A DNA stretch of 64,000 nt from Taibaiella sp. (GCA_013815385.1 JACDGL010000001.1:310001-374000); one strand, 5' to 3'. Counted from the first letter of the stretch, positions 34,887 to 46,400 are shown. Notes: generated by a model from the letters alone, not told the origin. Numbers and translations: made by a program.

Positions 34887-34916
34887 AAAAGCGGTACAGA
34901 TATCTGTACCGCTTTT
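34887..34916. terminator. bidirectional terminator, 30-base perfect palindrome
   Basis: AAAAGCGGTACAGAT and its exact complement ATCTGTACCGCTTTT abut with no separate loop. It lies 22 bases beyond the stop of the PKD/CHU_C gene on the minus strand. Confidence 0.75.
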
Positions 34917-34937
34917 AGAAAATTATGATGCACCTGA

Positions 34938-37730
34938 CTATCTAAGCAAAGTAACATTTCCTTGCAGATGCTGGCTCTTACCATCTTTGTAGGCCACATC
35001 TATAGTATAAATGTAAACCCCGGTAGGTTGGTTTGTACCATTGTACTTACCATCCCAGCCACGCCCATTAAGGGAAGTTGTCTGGAATAAAAGCTCGCCC
35101 CATCGGTTATAGATACTCATCTGGAAAGATGTAGCACCACTGGACAATAATTGGCGTGGCAGGAAGTAGTCATCACTACCATCACCATTAGGAGTAAATG
35201 CGTTAGGTACATTTAGGTAACAATCGTTGCGTACTTCTACAGTATCTGAGTTAGAGCAACCATTTACTGTTACAGTAGTATAATAAGTACCATGCTGGTA
35301 AATACGTATACTTGATGATGTCTCCCCAGTATTCCATAACCACGTAGCGCCCGTACCATTAGCCCTGTCCGCAATTATTATAGACCCTGCAGACGGACAC
35401 AAAGATGTATCAGGTCCAAGATTTACTAATGGTAAGCCGTATACTCTTATTTGCTTTGTAACTGTAGTATCAGGGCACTGACGGTATTTTGCAGTAAGTG
35501 TTACCGTATATAGCCCCGGCTCATCAAATGAGTGTTTAGGGTGCTTGTCATTGAGCAAGGTAGAGCCGTCGCCGAAATGCCATATAGCTCCTACATTACC
35601 GATCTGTGAATAATCACCATTAAACGTAACGGCTTTACCCTCACAAATCATAGAGTCACTTGGGGTAAAATTAGCAGTAGCAAATGTATCAATAGTCACG
35701 GTGCGGTATGCCGTATCGTTACACGGTACAAAATCACTGGTCACAAGTTTCACAGTATAGGTACCTGTTAGTGAATAGAAATGTGAAGAGGTAGAACCAG
35801 TACCAGTACTTCCATCCCCATATAACCATAAATAGTTTAATGGCGCTGTGCCTGTAGATGTAGCCTTAAATGTAATTGGCTTAAACTCGCAGGTAGTATC
35901 AGGAGATGCGGTAAATGAAGAAGTTAATGGGTGCGTTATTGTCACCGTCTGTTTAGTGCTATATTTACAATTAAACGTATTCAGTGTAGTAAGTGTTACC
36001 ACATAGCTCCCCTGCGCCGCATATACATGGGTAGGATTAGATACAGTATCCCTGGCGCCATCGCCAAAATCCCAAAGAGTAGATGTAATAGTGCCGGTAG
36101 AAAGATTTCTAAACAAAACTGTATCAGTTCCACAACCATAGTGGATATTATAGGAGAAGCTGTCAACATTACCTGCATGTACTATCACTGTCATTTGGGT
36201 CCGGTCACTTTCGCATCCTTTAATTGTTTGCGACAAATAGTAATAAGTAGTAGAAGCCACAGTGGTAGAAGGTGTAGGTGCAGTTGAGGAACCTACACCA
36301 CCGGTAGCCGTAGTGTACCAAAGTAAATTGGTACCCGTAGCACTAAGGCGTGTAGGAATTGCAAACTGGCAGAAGGAGTATATCCTTGCTCCCGGTGCAG
36401 GGGGCGTTTTGTTTGGTATCAGCAGCATCTGCACTGTATCAGTAAAACATGCGGGGCTGGTACCAATTGCCATTACCCTAACTGGTGAAGTGCCTACTGT
36501 AACGTTAGTATAGGGACCAGTAGTTGGTGAGTATGGCGTAGTGGTTGGTGACACATACCAAACCCATTGGTAAGCACCACCATTCTGGATAGTAACTGTG
36601 GATACAGAATTTTTACAAACCGATGCGGTATCACCAGTGAGCAGGGACGCACTATCACCCGTATAAGACCATTTAGGTCTCGTAGCAGCAAAGGCAGAAT
36701 CAAGCTCATTAATGTTAAGAATATATGCATAGGTGATGGCAGTACTGTCACCTGGAGCAAGATCGCCTAATTTATAAGTTAGTCCCACGCCTACATCAGA
36801 GGTAAGGGAATCGTACCTGGAAGTACCACTGGTATGATTGTAAATCTTATCAATATAATCAGATGGCACAAGGCTACCTGTTACAATAAATGCCAAAGCA
36901 CGGCAATCTTCAGTGCCTAAACCAAGATAAGCACGAGAACGGTAGGTGCCTGCATATGCTGAAACCAAAACTTTGTTCTGTGCATTAGGTATTTTATATG
37001 TAATTACATTACGTGTAGTAAATGTACCACCTGGTTCTGTTTCATCATTATCAGGATCAAGCGTACGCATATAGTAAATACTGGAGCACGTAGCAGTACC
37101 AATGTTTTTAATAGTCACATACACTATGAAAAACACATTTGCAGTGTCTACAGTGGTCGTTTGGGTTATTGCCAACTTTTTTGTGCCCGATGCAGTTGAA
37201 TCGGCCAGGAATGTTCCTTTCCATACCCCATATCTCTGGCTACCCAGGTTAGTATAAAATACATTGGTGCCATCCATGGCACTTGCTGTGGTGCCGCCTT
37301 TAATAGCATACCCTGAAGAACCACATCCGGTTAACGCGTTGGTATAGGCATCCATTTCTGTACCATTTACTTCTATACCCCATCCTTCCTGGGGATAACC
37401 TGGAAGAAAGTAGTCTCCAAAGAATGGAGGGGTACCTGTAGTAAAGCCATCTTTATCAGGATCTGCTACAAATCCAATATTTCTAGGCCTTGTCACACAT
37501 GTTGCACTGCTATCAGCAGGATCGTAAAAAGTATTTGTAGCTCCTGGTTGTGCTACATAAGTAATAGGAGCATTTATAGTACTACCATACCCACCGTTCT
37601 GGCATATGCCTACTTCTAAATAATTACCAAGCAAAAATACATTCGCACTGTCAAGTTGGGCTATAGCAGATTGCCCTCCAAGAATAAATGCAAGTGCAAG
37701 AAATAGTTTAAAAGGGTTAAGGTGCTTCAT
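34938..37730 (-). CDS. T9SS-exported PKD-domain surface protein with gliding-type C-terminal domain
   Basis: 930 residues from ATG 37730 (MKHLNPFKLFLALAFILGG leader); a frame extension to 37763 is unlikely. After the signal peptide comes a ~350-residue region with phrases such as YYMRTLDPDNDETEPGG, then Ig/SprB-like repeats, then three PKD-type domains (WDFGDGARDTV, WLYGDGSTGTG, WHFGDGSTLLN), then NLGPDTSLCPS and a final CHU_C domain (PNAFTPNGDGSDD, YNRWGELLFQT, GWDGKYNG, GVYIYTIDV). CHU_C is a type B T9SS sorting domain, so this is probably a large cell-surface adhesin or gliding-related protein. It follows the small secreted gene by 50 bases. Confidence 0.88.
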   Translation of the reverse strand: MKHLNPFKLFLALAFILGGQSAIAQLDSANVFLLGNYLEVGICQNGGYGSTINAPITYVAQPGATNTFYDPADSSATCVTRPRNIGFVADPDKDGFTTGTPPFFGDYFLPGYPQEGWGIEVNGTEMDAYTNALTGCGSSGYAIKGGTTASAMDGTNVFYTNLGSQRYGVWKGTFLADSTASGTKKLAITQTTTVDTANVFFIVYVTIKNIGTATCSSIYYMRTLDPDNDETEPGGTFTTRNVITYKIPNAQNKVLVSAYAGTYRSRAYLGLGTEDCRALAFIVTGSLVPSDYIDKIYNHTSGTSRYDSLTSDVGVGLTYKLGDLAPGDSTAITYAYILNINELDSAFAATRPKWSYTGDSASLLTGDTASVCKNSVSTVTIQNGGAYQWVWYVSPTTTPYSPTTGPYTNVTVGTSPVRVMAIGTSPACFTDTVQMLLIPNKTPPAPGARIYSFCQFAIPTRLSATGTNLLWYTTATGGVGSSTAPTPSTTVASTTYYYLSQTIKGCESDRTQMTVIVHAGNVDSFSYNIHYGCGTDTVLFRNLSTGTITSTLWDFGDGARDTVSNPTHVYAAQGSYVVTLTTLNTFNCKYSTKQTVTITHPLTSSFTASPDTTCEFKPITFKATSTGTAPLNYLWLYGDGSTGTGSTSSHFYSLTGTYTVKLVTSDFVPCNDTAYRTVTIDTFATANFTPSDSMICEGKAVTFNGDYSQIGNVGAIWHFGDGSTLLNDKHPKHSFDEPGLYTVTLTAKYRQCPDTTVTKQIRVYGLPLVNLGPDTSLCPSAGSIIIADRANGTGATWLWNTGETSSSIRIYQHGTYYTTVTVNGCSNSDTVEVRNDCYLNVPNAFTPNGDGSDDYFLPRQLLSSGATSFQMSIYNRWGELLFQTTSLNGRGWDGKYNGTNQPTGVYIYTIDVAYKDGKSQHLQGNVTLLR

Positions 37731-37780
37731 TTTTATTAATTTATTTGTATACAATGTTCTCATTTTAATACACGGGATTA

Positions 37781-38188
37781 TTAACTTTTAGTAAATGGAA
37801 GTGTACAGACTTTATTTCCGCTTTTATCGAAAAGTTGCAATTGATAAGCACCAGCAGGATAAGAAGTAACACTAAAACTCGTGCGATATACATTATAAAC
37901 AGTACCTGACCAAGTGCTGATTGTAGTACCGGAACTATTTACAATTTTGCCGGTAAGGGGAATAGAAAAGCTTGATGCAAGGGTTACATTTATTGTATTA
38001 ATTACATTTTTAGGTGATAATATATAGTTAACATTATAGGTATGGGTAGCTGTACCTATCACGTCACTAACATAAAAAGCGCCACCTATATCAGATGAGC
38101 TACCTGCTGTATTAGCCGAAGAAGATGTAATCTGTGCATGCCCAGCTACGCTACTGAAGAGAAATAGGGCAAGTAATAATTTTTTCAT
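37781..38188 (-). CDS. small secreted protein, unknown
   Basis: 135 residues with the signal peptide MKKLLLALFLFSSVAGHAQ, then a Ser/Thr-rich, strand-rich body and the ending YQLQLFDKSGNKVCTLPFTKS. That ending looks like a bare beta-strand motif of T9SS type A C-terminal domains but is too short to call one. It is upstream of the PKD/CHU_C gene and probably in the same unit. A TAACTTTG box (38242-38249) lies about 55 bases upstream without a clear partner. Confidence 0.6.
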   Translation of the reverse strand: MKKLLLALFLFSSVAGHAQITSSSANTAGSSSDIGGAFYVSDVIGTATHTYNVNYILSPKNVINTINVTLASSFSIPLTGKIVNSSGTTISTWSGTVYNVYRTSFSVTSYPAGAYQLQLFDKSGNKVCTLPFTKS

Positions 38189-38567
38189 AAGGTTTTTTTA
38201 CGCGGTTATGATGACAATAATGAAAACAAAACAGATGGTTTCAAAGTTAATTGTTTGTTCTTATAATCCCTAATATTGCATTAGCTTAATTTTATCTATC
38301 TAAAATTAATGTTTTAAATGTGGCATAACTGTCCTGACTGAATATAATATATCTATTAATAGACAGTAAATATTAAGAATTGGATAGGGTGGATATGCTT
38401 TTTTGTGTTTTTTAAGTATTGGTAAGGATTGTATTTTTTTTTTGCAGTATATAATTATTCCTTACCTTTGCGCTCCAATTCTCATATTGCTCTTATTTTA
38501 GAACGCATTTGGGAGAATCATTCCTGTGCAAGCAGGATATTCGTTAACACCAAAAAAAAATTAGCTA
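38189..38567. other. divergent promoter region before rplK
   Basis: 379 bases, AT-rich, no gene. The right part holds the rplK promoter and a leader of about 90 bases with a small stem CCTG/CAGG near 38523-38536. The left part holds the upstream region of the small secreted gene. nusG, secE and tRNA-Trp, which often precede rplK, are absent. Confidence 0.6.
38441..38470 (+). promoter_or_regulatory. promoter of the rplKAJL operon
   Basis: TTTG (38441-38444), an 18-base spacer, then TACCTTTG (38463-38470): an exact match to the Bacteroidota consensus, followed by a leader of about 90 bases. Confidence 0.75.
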
Positions 38568-39011
38568 ATGGCTAAAGAAATCAGTGGCTTCGTAAAGCTG
38601 CAAGTAAAAGGCGGTCAGGCCAATCCTGCCCCTCCTATAGGACCGGCTCTTGGTTCAAAAGGGGTGAACATAATGGAATTCTGCAAGCAGTTCAATGCAC
38701 GTACGCAGGATAAGATAGGCAAAATATTGCCTGTGCTTCTTACAGTATACACCGACAAATCTTTCGATTTCGTTATCAAGACGCCACCGGCTGCCGTGCA
38801 GCTTATGGAAATGTCTAAGATACAGAAAGGGTCAAAGGAATCGAACCGTAATAAGGTGGGTAAAGTAAGCTGGGAACAGGTAGAGGTTATAGCTAAAGAT
38901 AAAATGGCTGACCTTAACTGCTTTACAGTAGAAAGCGCCATGAAAATGGTAGCCGGCACAGCCCGCAGCATGGGCCTTACAGTGGATGGTAATGCTCCCT
39001 GGAATAATTAA
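38568..39011 (+). CDS. rplK: ribosomal protein L11
   Basis: 147 residues, normal length. The N-terminal [20 protein letters not shown] and the later [12 protein letters not shown] are diagnostic. L11 binds the GTPase-centre region of 23S rRNA. First gene of the four-gene ribosomal operon. Confidence 0.98.
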   Translation: MAKEISGFVKLQVKGGQANPAPPIGPALGSKGVNIMEFCKQFNARTQDKIGKILPVLLTVYTDKSFDFVIKTPPAAVQLMEMSKIQKGSKESNRNKVGKVSWEQVEVIAKDKMADLNCFTVESAMKMVAGTARSMGLTVDGNAPWNN

Positions 39012-39043
39012 CCCATCGGTTCACACTCTAAAAAATCAGAGCA

Positions 39044-39733
39044 ATGGCAATCGCTAAAAAAAGAAAAGCCGTAGAGGCCAAACTAGAAAAAAATAAACAA
39101 TATACACTCTCTGAAGCAGCAAAAGTGGTGAAAGACATCAACTGCACCAAGTTTGATAGCTCAGTAGATATGCATATACGTCTTGGCGTAGACCCTAAGA
39201 AGGCTGACCAGGCAATACGTGGTACAGTAAGCCTTCCCCATGGAACCGGCAAAACAAAACGTGTACTCGTACTTTGCACACCAGATAAAGAAGCTGAAGC
39301 AAGAAATGCTGGAGCTGATTTTGTAGGATTGGATGAATTTGTGCAAAAGATAGAAAGTGGATGGACAGATGTTGACGTAATAGTAGCCACGCCATCTGTA
39401 ATGCCAAAAATAGGCCGTCTTGGTAAAATATTAGGGCCACGCAATCTGATGCCTAATCCTAAAACAGGAACTGTAACTAATGATGTAGCAGCAGCTGTAA
39501 ATGATGTAAAGGGCGGTAAAATTGCCTTTAAGATAGACAAGGCTGGCATTATACATGCCTCTGTGGGCAGGATATCATTTGAACCTGCAAAACTTGCTGA
39601 AAATGCGCAGGAATTGATCAATACCCTGGTTCGTATGAAGCCTGCTACCGCTAAAGGAATTTATATCAAGGGCATCAGTATGGCATCAACAATGAGCCCA
39701 GGCTTATCTATTGATACAAAATCTGTTGCGTAA
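39044..39733 (+). CDS. rplA: ribosomal protein L1
   Basis: 229 residues, normal length. Diagnostic phrases include VRGTV-like [32 protein letters not shown] and [14 protein letters not shown]1 forms the L1 stalk and in many bacteria represses its own operon by binding the mRNA leader; a mimic site here was not identified. It starts 32 bases after rplK. Confidence 0.98.
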   Translation: MAIAKKRKAVEAKLEKNKQYTLSEAAKVVKDINCTKFDSSVDMHIRLGVDPKKADQAIRGTVSLPHGTGKTKRVLVLCTPDKEAEARNAGADFVGLDEFVQKIESGWTDVDVIVATPSVMPKIGRLGKILGPRNLMPNPKTGTVTNDVAAAVNDVKGGKIAFKIDKAGIIHASVGRISFEPAKLAENAQELINTLVRMKPATAKGIYIKGISMASTMSPGLSIDTKSVA

Positions 39734-39783
39734 ATCATTGACACGCCTTTTGCATCATCCGGAAAGGCACAAAATAAAAAGAC

Positions 39784-40308
39784 ATGACACCAGCTCAAAA
39801 AAATGAAGCTATAGAAGTACTGAAAGAGAAATTTTCTCAGTATAATAACTTTTACATCACCAATACCGAATCATTAACGGTAGCCCAGGTGACTAAGCTA
39901 CGCCGTCTCTGCTTTGAAAAAAATGTAGAAATGAAAGTAGCGAAGAATACCCTCATCAAAAAAGCTCTTGAAAGCTTAAACGATGATAAATACACCTCGG
40001 TTTATGATTCACTTCACGGTGTTACGGCCCTGATGTTTTCAGAAAGCCCAAAAGAGCCGGCTCTTATCCTGAGCTCCTTCAGGAAACAAAGCAATGGCGA
40101 TAAACCAATATTGAAGGCAGCTTTGATAGGCGAAGACTTCTTTAGCGGTGATAACCAGTTGGCTGCGCTAACCAGGATAAAAACGAAGAACGAAATGATA
40201 GGCGAAGTACTTTCTTTGCTTCAGTCACCAGCTCGTCGTGTTATCTCTGCGCTGCTGCATAACGCAGAAAAGCAAGGCGAAACAGCACCGGCTGCAGTTG
40301 CAGAATAA
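39784..40308 (+). CDS. rplJ: ribosomal protein L10
   Basis: 174 residues, normal length. YITNTESLTVAQVTKLRR and EMKVAKNTLIKKAL are typical of L10, which anchors L7/L12 dimers on the stalk through its C-terminal helix. It lies 50 bases after rplA and 84 before rplL. Confidence 0.97.
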   Translation: MTPAQKNEAIEVLKEKFSQYNNFYITNTESLTVAQVTKLRRLCFEKNVEMKVAKNTLIKKALESLNDDKYTSVYDSLHGVTALMFSESPKEPALILSSFRKQSNGDKPILKAALIGEDFFSGDNQLAALTRIKTKNEMIGEVLSLLQSPARRVISALLHNAEKQGETAPAAVAE

Positions 40309-40392
40309 TCTGTAGTATACAGATCAATAAACAAGGCTTCCAAGTCACTCTTATATTAAACAAATTTTAAAAACGATCTAAAAAATTATAAA

Positions 40393-40767
40393 ATGGCAGA
40401 CGTAAAAACATTAGCCGAACAACTTGTAAGCCTAACTGTAAAAGAAGTACAGGAACTGGCTGATGTATTAAAAGCAGACTATGGTATAGAACCAGCAGCA
40501 GCTACTGTAGTGGCAGCCGCAGGGGGCGATGCAGCAGCAGCAGCACCAGAAGAAAAAACATCTTTCAATGTAGTATTGAAGAGCGCAGGCGCTTCTAAAC
40601 TGAACGTTGTAAAGATTGTTAAAGAACTTACAGGCCTTGGTCTGAAAGAAGCTAAGGAACTGGTAGATGGCGCACCTAAGAATGTAAAAGAAGGAATAAG
40701 CAAAGGCGAAGCTGAAGAACTGGCTGGCAAACTGAAAGACGCTGGTGCAGATGTAGAGATCGCTTAA
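40393..40767 (+). CDS. rplL: ribosomal protein L7/L12
   Basis: 124 residues, normal length. The N-terminal dimerisation part is followed by an Ala-rich hinge (around residues 35-52) and the C-terminal domain with [18 protein letters not shown] and [15 protein letters not shown]. Last gene of the operon: a strong terminator follows 13 bases later, and rpoB, which usually comes next, is absent. Confidence 0.98.
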   Translation: MADVKTLAEQLVSLTVKEVQELADVLKADYGIEPAAATVVAAAGGDAAAAAPEEKTSFNVVLKSAGASKLNVVKIVKELTGLGLKEAKELVDGAPKNVKEGISKGEAEELAGKLKDAGADVEIA

Positions 40768-40780
40768 TTATCTAAGCTAG

Positions 40781-40827
40781 ATACTAAATAAAAAGACCTC
40801 CTTATAGGAGGTCTTTTTATTTAGTAT
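40781..40827. terminator. bidirectional terminator of rplL and the convergent lipoprotein gene
   Basis: A 22-base perfect stem from ATACTAAATAAAAAGACCTC to its complement, with only a three-base TAT loop. It has A and T tracts on both sides, so it can stop transcription from either direction. Confidence 0.85.
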
Positions 40828-40877
40828 CGGCAAAAAATGGCCAATGTTTCTAGCCATTTTCGATATTATTCATGAGA

Positions 40878-41360
40878 TTAATTCAGGACTCTAAAAGTAC
40901 CGTTGGTTACAGCTAAGCCGGTGCCCTGGAAACTAAACCTGCCTTCAGTAATGGCCGCTGATGCGGTATCAACTATTATTTGCCCGAAAGTAGATGCAGT
41001 AACATTATTTTTAAGTGTGTAGGTAGCATTAGCGGTAGTATTACATACATAGGTACCTGCACCCATAAAAGTAGGTATAGTAATAGAAATAGACTGGAAA
41101 GATGCACTGATGCCCGAACTTGCTGTAATACTGAAACCGCCCGTAGGGTATGTGGCAGTCCCAACAGTGGAGACAAATGCCACACCGTTTACAGTAGCCG
41201 ATATTTTAGCGTTACCTGCGTTATCCGGAGGCAAATTCAACGGATTGGGTATGTTGCTTTTATCAATACTGGGGGTAGCATCATAATTACCATTGGCGCA
41301 GGAAGAAAGGCCCACACATATTGAAGCTAACAAGGATAAAGAAAGTAAAACCTTTTTCAT
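40878..41360 (-). CDS. small lipoprotein (DUF6252-like)
   Basis: 160 residues. The leader MKKVLLSLSLLASICVGLSS ends in the lipobox SSC. The body is strand-rich with ISATVNGVAFVST near 55 and an end NGTFRVLN, resembling DUF6252-type lipoproteins, whose function is unknown. A promoter-like pair (TATCTTTA at 41384-41391 and TTTG at 41410-41413, 18 bases apart) lies just upstream. Confidence 0.65.
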   Translation of the reverse strand: MKKVLLSLSLLASICVGLSSCANGNYDATPSIDKSNIPNPLNLPPDNAGNAKISATVNGVAFVSTVGTATYPTGGFSITASSGISASFQSISITIPTFMGAGTYVCNTTANATYTLKNNVTASTFGQIIVDTASAAITEGRFSFQGTGLAVTNGTFRVLN

Positions 41361-41383
41361 TAATTAATTATGGTTTATCTCTA

Positions 41384-41413
41384 TAAAGATAATAACTGAA
41401 AGCATAAAACAAA
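41384..41413 (-). promoter_or_regulatory. promoter of the small lipoprotein gene
   Basis: On the minus strand TTTG, an 18-base spacer and TATCTTTA, one base away from the TAnnTTTG consensus, about 24 bases before the start codon. Confidence 0.5.
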
Positions 41414-41456
41414 ATAATTAGGCCTAATTTCCTATTTATATCGTAAAATAGGAACC

Positions 41457-43235
41457 TTATAGCGCTACTTTTAGTTTCAATTCATTTAATTGCTTCTCAT
41501 CAATAGCTGAAGGAGCATCCAGCATTACATCCCTTCCTGCATTATTTTTAGGGAAGGCAATAAAATCACGAATAGTCTCCTGCCCTCCCAGTAATGCACA
41601 CAGCCTATCAAAACCAAATGCAATGCCTCCATGAGGAGGTGCTCCATACTCAAAGGCGCCTAACAGAAAGCCAAACTTTTCCTGGGCCTCTTCTTTATTA
41701 AGTCCTAATGCTGCAAACATTTTTTCCTGCAGATCGCGTTGGTAAATGCGGATAGAGCCGCCACCTATTTCTGTTCCGTTTAGTACTATATCATATGCGT
41801 TAGCCAGAATATCCCTATACTTTGCCCTGTCATCCATCCATCCTATATGCTCGGGCTTAGGAGAGGTGAACGGATGATGCTTTGCAGCCCATGTGTTGTC
41901 TTCGTCAATATATTCAAATAAAGGGAAGTCTATTACCCAAAGTGGCTTGTAATCATCGGGGTTGCGAAGACCCAGCCTGTTTCCCATTTCCAGCCTCAGT
42001 TCACTCATTGCTTTACGCGTACGTGCCTCAGTACCTGCCAGTATTAATATAAGATCACCGTTATTTGTATTACAAAAAGTGGCTACCTGTTTTTGCTGCT
42101 CTTCGTTTAAAAATTTGTCTATACTGCTTTTATAGGTGCCATCAGCATTGCACTTTATATACACAAGTCCGCTCATACCTATTTGCGGGCGTTTTACCCA
42201 CTCTGTCAGTTCATCTATTTGCTTGCGTGTATATTCGGCCGAACCGGGTACACTTATGGCAATTATAGACTCTGCTTCACTGAATACTTTAAAATCAATA
42301 CGGTCATTGGCAAGCGGTGAGTTATCTGAATATTTATTTCGGGCCTTAAGGTTATTCAATTTCATTTCAAACCTGATATCAGGCTTATCATTTCCGTAAT
42401 TCCACATCGCATCATCCCAGGTCATCCGGGGAAAGGCATAGTCAATGTTTACACCCTTTACATCGTTAAATACATGCTTAAAAAGGCCTTCAAAAATCCG
42501 TAGAATATCTTCCTGTTCTACAAAACTCATTTCACAATCTATCTGTGTGAATTCCGGCTGTCTGTCTGCGCGGAGATCTTCATCGCGGAAACATTTAACT
42601 ACCTGGTAATAGCGGTCATAACCACTTATCATAAGCAGTTGTTTAAATGTTTGCGGACTTTGAGGCAGTGCATAGAACTGGCCTTCATTCATACGCGAAG
42701 GGACCACAAAATCCCGGGCACCTTCAGGAGTAGATTTTATGAGAAAGGGAGTTTCAATATCCCAGAAACCCTGTGTATCAAGGTAGTTGCGTACCGATCT
42801 GTTTACCTTGTACCTTAACTCAAGATTGCGGCGCAAGACAGGTCTTCTAAGGTCCAGATACCTGTACTTCATCCTTAGCTCATCTCCCCCATCTGTATTA
42901 TCTTCAATAGTAAATGGTGGCGTATCTGCCACATTCATTATAGCAAAGTCTGTTACTTCTATCTCTATATCACCGGTAGGTAGTTTTGGGTTTTTATTAG
43001 TTCGCTCTATTACTTTCCCTTTTACTTGTATCACATACTCCCTGCCTATTGGTGTTTCATCCAATTTGCTATTGAGCAATTCATTAAATAATAACTGGGT
43101 AATACCATAGCGGTCGCGGAGATCAATAAACGTAATACTCCCGAATTTACGTATGGTCTGTACCCATCCTGCCAGTGTTATAGTATTATTCAGGTCTTCT
43201 ATTCGTAGTTCACCACAGGTATGCGTACGGTACAT
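41457..43235 (-). CDS. aspS: aspartyl-tRNA synthetase
   Basis: 592 residues, normal for the bacterial form with the inserted GAD domain. Visible are the OB-fold start [17 protein letters not shown], motif 2 ([18 protein letters not shown]), and motif 3 ([16 protein letters not shown]) near the end. It charges tRNA-Asp. Whether it also charges tRNA-Asn cannot be told from the sequence alone. Divergent from tamB. Confidence 0.98.
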   Translation of the reverse strand: MYRTHTCGELRIEDLNNTITLAGWVQTIRKFGSITFIDLRDRYGITQLLFNELLNSKLDETPIGREYVIQVKGKVIERTNKNPKLPTGDIEIEVTDFAIMNVADTPPFTIEDNTDGGDELRMKYRYLDLRRPVLRRNLELRYKVNRSVRNYLDTQGFWDIETPFLIKSTPEGARDFVVPSRMNEGQFYALPQSPQTFKQLLMISGYDRYYQVVKCFRDEDLRADRQPEFTQIDCEMSFVEQEDILRIFEGLFKHVFNDVKGVNIDYAFPRMTWDDAMWNYGNDKPDIRFEMKLNNLKARNKYSDNSPLANDRIDFKVFSEAESIIAISVPGSAEYTRKQIDELTEWVKRPQIGMSGLVYIKCNADGTYKSSIDKFLNEEQQKQVATFCNTNNGDLILILAGTEARTRKAMSELRLEMGNRLGLRNPDDYKPLWVIDFPLFEYIDEDNTWAAKHHPFTSPKPEHIGWMDDRAKYRDILANAYDIVLNGTEIGGGSIRIYQRDLQEKMFAALGLNKEEAQEKFGFLLGAFEYGAPPHGGIAFGFDRLCALLGGQETIRDFIAFPKNNAGRDVMLDAPSAIDEKQLNELKLKVAL

Positions 43236-43380
43236 ATATTTCTTTTAGGGAATCAGGTTGCAAGTTAACTTTTGAAGTTGATAGGGTAAAATCATATTGT
43301 AAACCTGTGAGAACGTAAGGATAAATAGATAAGATATTAATGTTTAACAAAATCTTCTCCGCATTATCAATTACCACGAG

Positions 43381-43388
43381 TATTTTTG
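43381..43388 (+). promoter_or_regulatory. -7 box of the tamB-like gene
   Basis: TATTTTTG matches TAnnTTTG exactly. No clear TTTG partner lies 17-23 bases upstream, so confidence is moderate. Confidence 0.4.
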
Positions 43389-43410
43389 TAGCTTAAGCAA
43401 TAGCAAGGTC

Positions 43411-46400
43411 CTGAATCGCTTTCTAAAGATATTACGTTACATAGGTATCAGCATACTATCCATACTGCTATTAATAGTTGTATTAGTAAACCTGACACCG
43501 GTACAAAATTACATTGCAAAAAAAGCTACTGAAGTACTGGCTCACAAACTAAAGACCCGGGTAAGTATTGACAGGGTAAGAATAGATTTTCTGAACCACG
43601 TAGTGATACAAGGGCTGTATATACAGGACCAGCAGGGCGATACCCTCCTGTACGCCGGCGAGGCACAGGTACGCATCAGTGACTGGTTCTTTGTGCGAAA
43701 AAAAATACCGGTGCTGCACTATATAAGCCTGCGCAATGGGTATGCCCACCTGTACCGCACTCCTGCGTCTAAGGTTTGGAGCTACCAGTTTTTTATAGAT
43801 GCATTTGATACCGGGCCAAGTAAGGACACAGTAAAGAAGCCTAACCAGTTTGAGCTAGATCTAAAAAAGGTAAATATTGAGAACGTTCGGTTCCATATGG
43901 ATGATGCGTGGGTAGGAACCGATATGGATTTGGATGCAGGGGAATTTGTCCTGGATGCCAATAAACTAGACCTTAAGAAAAGAATACTGGATGTTAACAA
44001 GCTACAGGTAAAGGCGGGATCGGTAGTGATGAGAGATTATAAAGGCGGCAGGCCTGTTGATACATCAAAAAGAAAGTCCTTTTCGCCAATTGATATAACC
44101 CCTTTTAATCCTGGCAAATGGGCAGTTAGCATCAAAACGCTTCTTCTTACCGATTGTTTATTAAGTCTTGAATTTGGAGAGCGAAAGCCTGTAGTGGGGG
44201 AATTTGATGCCGCCCACTTATTTATAAATAAGGTAAAGATGAATGCTACCGGCGTAACGATCAATGCCGATACCGTAAAAGGAAAGATAAACCAGCTCTA
44301 TGCTCACGAACGCTGCGGAATAGTGATCAGGGATATGCAAAGTGATGTGAGCGTGTCGCCCAATGCTTCTATCTGTAACAATCTGTACCTGGAAACTAAT
44401 TATAGCAAGATCCATAATTACTTTGCTATGCGTTATAAGCGCTTCCCCGATTTCTTATCCTACATAACCGATGTAACGATGGAAGCAAGACTTAAAGATG
44501 CTATCATAGATTCGAGAGATGTTGCCTACTTCGCGCCGGTGTTAAAGCGTTACCCTACTACCATCCGTTTATCAGGCAATGCTAGCGGGTCAGTTGCAGA
44601 TATTAAAGCACAGCAACTAGTGGTTACCAACGGCAAAACAATGATAAAGGGAAATCTGCGCATGACAGGGCTACCCGATATCAATAAAACCTTTATCGAC
44701 TTTAATAAAGGCGAAATAATTTTAACAGGTGGGGAAATACTCCGGTATGCACCTTCGCTTAGAAACAGCCCGAATATAGCGTTGGAAAAAATATCCTACG
44801 CCTACTTTAATGGTAGTTATAAAGGCTATATAGAGAACTTTGCAATAAATGGCGTGCTGAAAACAAACCTTGGTGAGATACATTCAGATGTAAAAATGAA
44901 TGTGCCGGGATTTAGAGCAAAAACTGCTGTTTATTCCGGAAATGTGTCTACTGATAATTTTAATCTGGGTACATTATTAAGGCAACCCGATTTAGGCATT
45001 ATAAGCCTTAAAGCAAATATTACAGGTACATCATTTGATCCCGTACAGGGGCAATTAAAAACCAACGCTACGATAAGCCGTTTTGATTATAAAGGATACT
45101 CCTACAGAAATATTACTGCAATTGGGGTTATTGCGCGCAAACAGTTTAATGGCAGTCTGGAAATAGATGACCCTAACCTTGCCCTCGCATTTAACGGATT
45201 TATAGATTTCAATCAGAAGATAGTAACTATCAATGCTAAGGCCAATCTGTTAAAGAGCAATTTCTATGCGTTGCACTTAACTACCGATACAGTAGAAGCA
45301 ACAGGTGATCTGGACCTTAACTGTGCGGGCAGTAATATCGATAACATAGCAGGCACTGCACGCCTTTATAATATTGACATTAAACGTAACCAGCATAGGC
45401 TAAATCTTGATTCCGTTTATCTCTATGCCAGTGAAGATAGCACCGGTAAGCAGTTGACCATTCAGAGCAATGATATCACTGCCCATTTAGCAGGGAATTA
45501 CCTGCTTTCAGGATTGCCTTACTCTATCCAGTATTACTTTGCCAGCTACTTGCCTAATTACATAAAGAAGCCAGGTAAAAATGCACCTCCCCAAAATCTT
45601 TCCTTCAGTATTATTACACGTAATGTAGATAGCCTGCTAAGCATATCGGCAAAAAAGATAAGAGGGTTCGATAATGCCAGTATAAGTGGCATACTAAACG
45701 CCGCAGAACAGAAATTGTCTTTGATAGCTAATATTCCATATGGTTCCATATATGGTTATCAGTTTACCGGCATTAACATAAACAGTACCGGAAATTATGA
45801 TCTCTTAACAGTAAACACAAGTATTGATAACGTATCTGTTGCAGATAGCATACTCAGCGGATCATTTACAATTAAAACGACACTTGGTAATGACTCATTG
45901 CATTTTAATATAGTTACCGCAGCGCCTGAAGCATATACTTCAGCAACGATAAACGGGGATGCCACTGCACGGGGTGATACATTGTACATGCGACTTGCCC
46001 CATCAGAATTTTATCTGAACCAGACCAAATGGACCATACCCAAAGGCAATGAGCTTGTATTCAGCCAGAAATATTTGCTTATCAAAAATCTCGAATTATT
46101 ATCAGGCGCCCAGAAGATCACATTAAATACAGAGTATGAACCCACGGCGCAAAACCTCACAATTCTTACCAAAGATGTGGATCTGAGCCAGTTCGGTGCA
46201 TGGGGCGGCCTTGCTGCTTACCAACCCGATGGCCGCATCAATGGTACTATTAAAATAAATAATCTTTTCAAGGCGATGTTCGTGAATGCCGATATAAAAG
46301 CAACGAATGTAAAACTAGGCGGAGATACGATTGGGAATATTAATCTTTCAGGCAGTTATGATGGCACAAAAAAATTACTGACCCTTAACCCGGAAACAGG

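Noticed and set aside
39028-39621. A 197-codon frame on the minus strand
   Set aside because: Antisense shadow of rplA, whose protein is unmistakable.
40500-40560. Repeated GCA triplets in rplL
   Set aside because: They encode the normal Ala-rich hinge of L7/L12.
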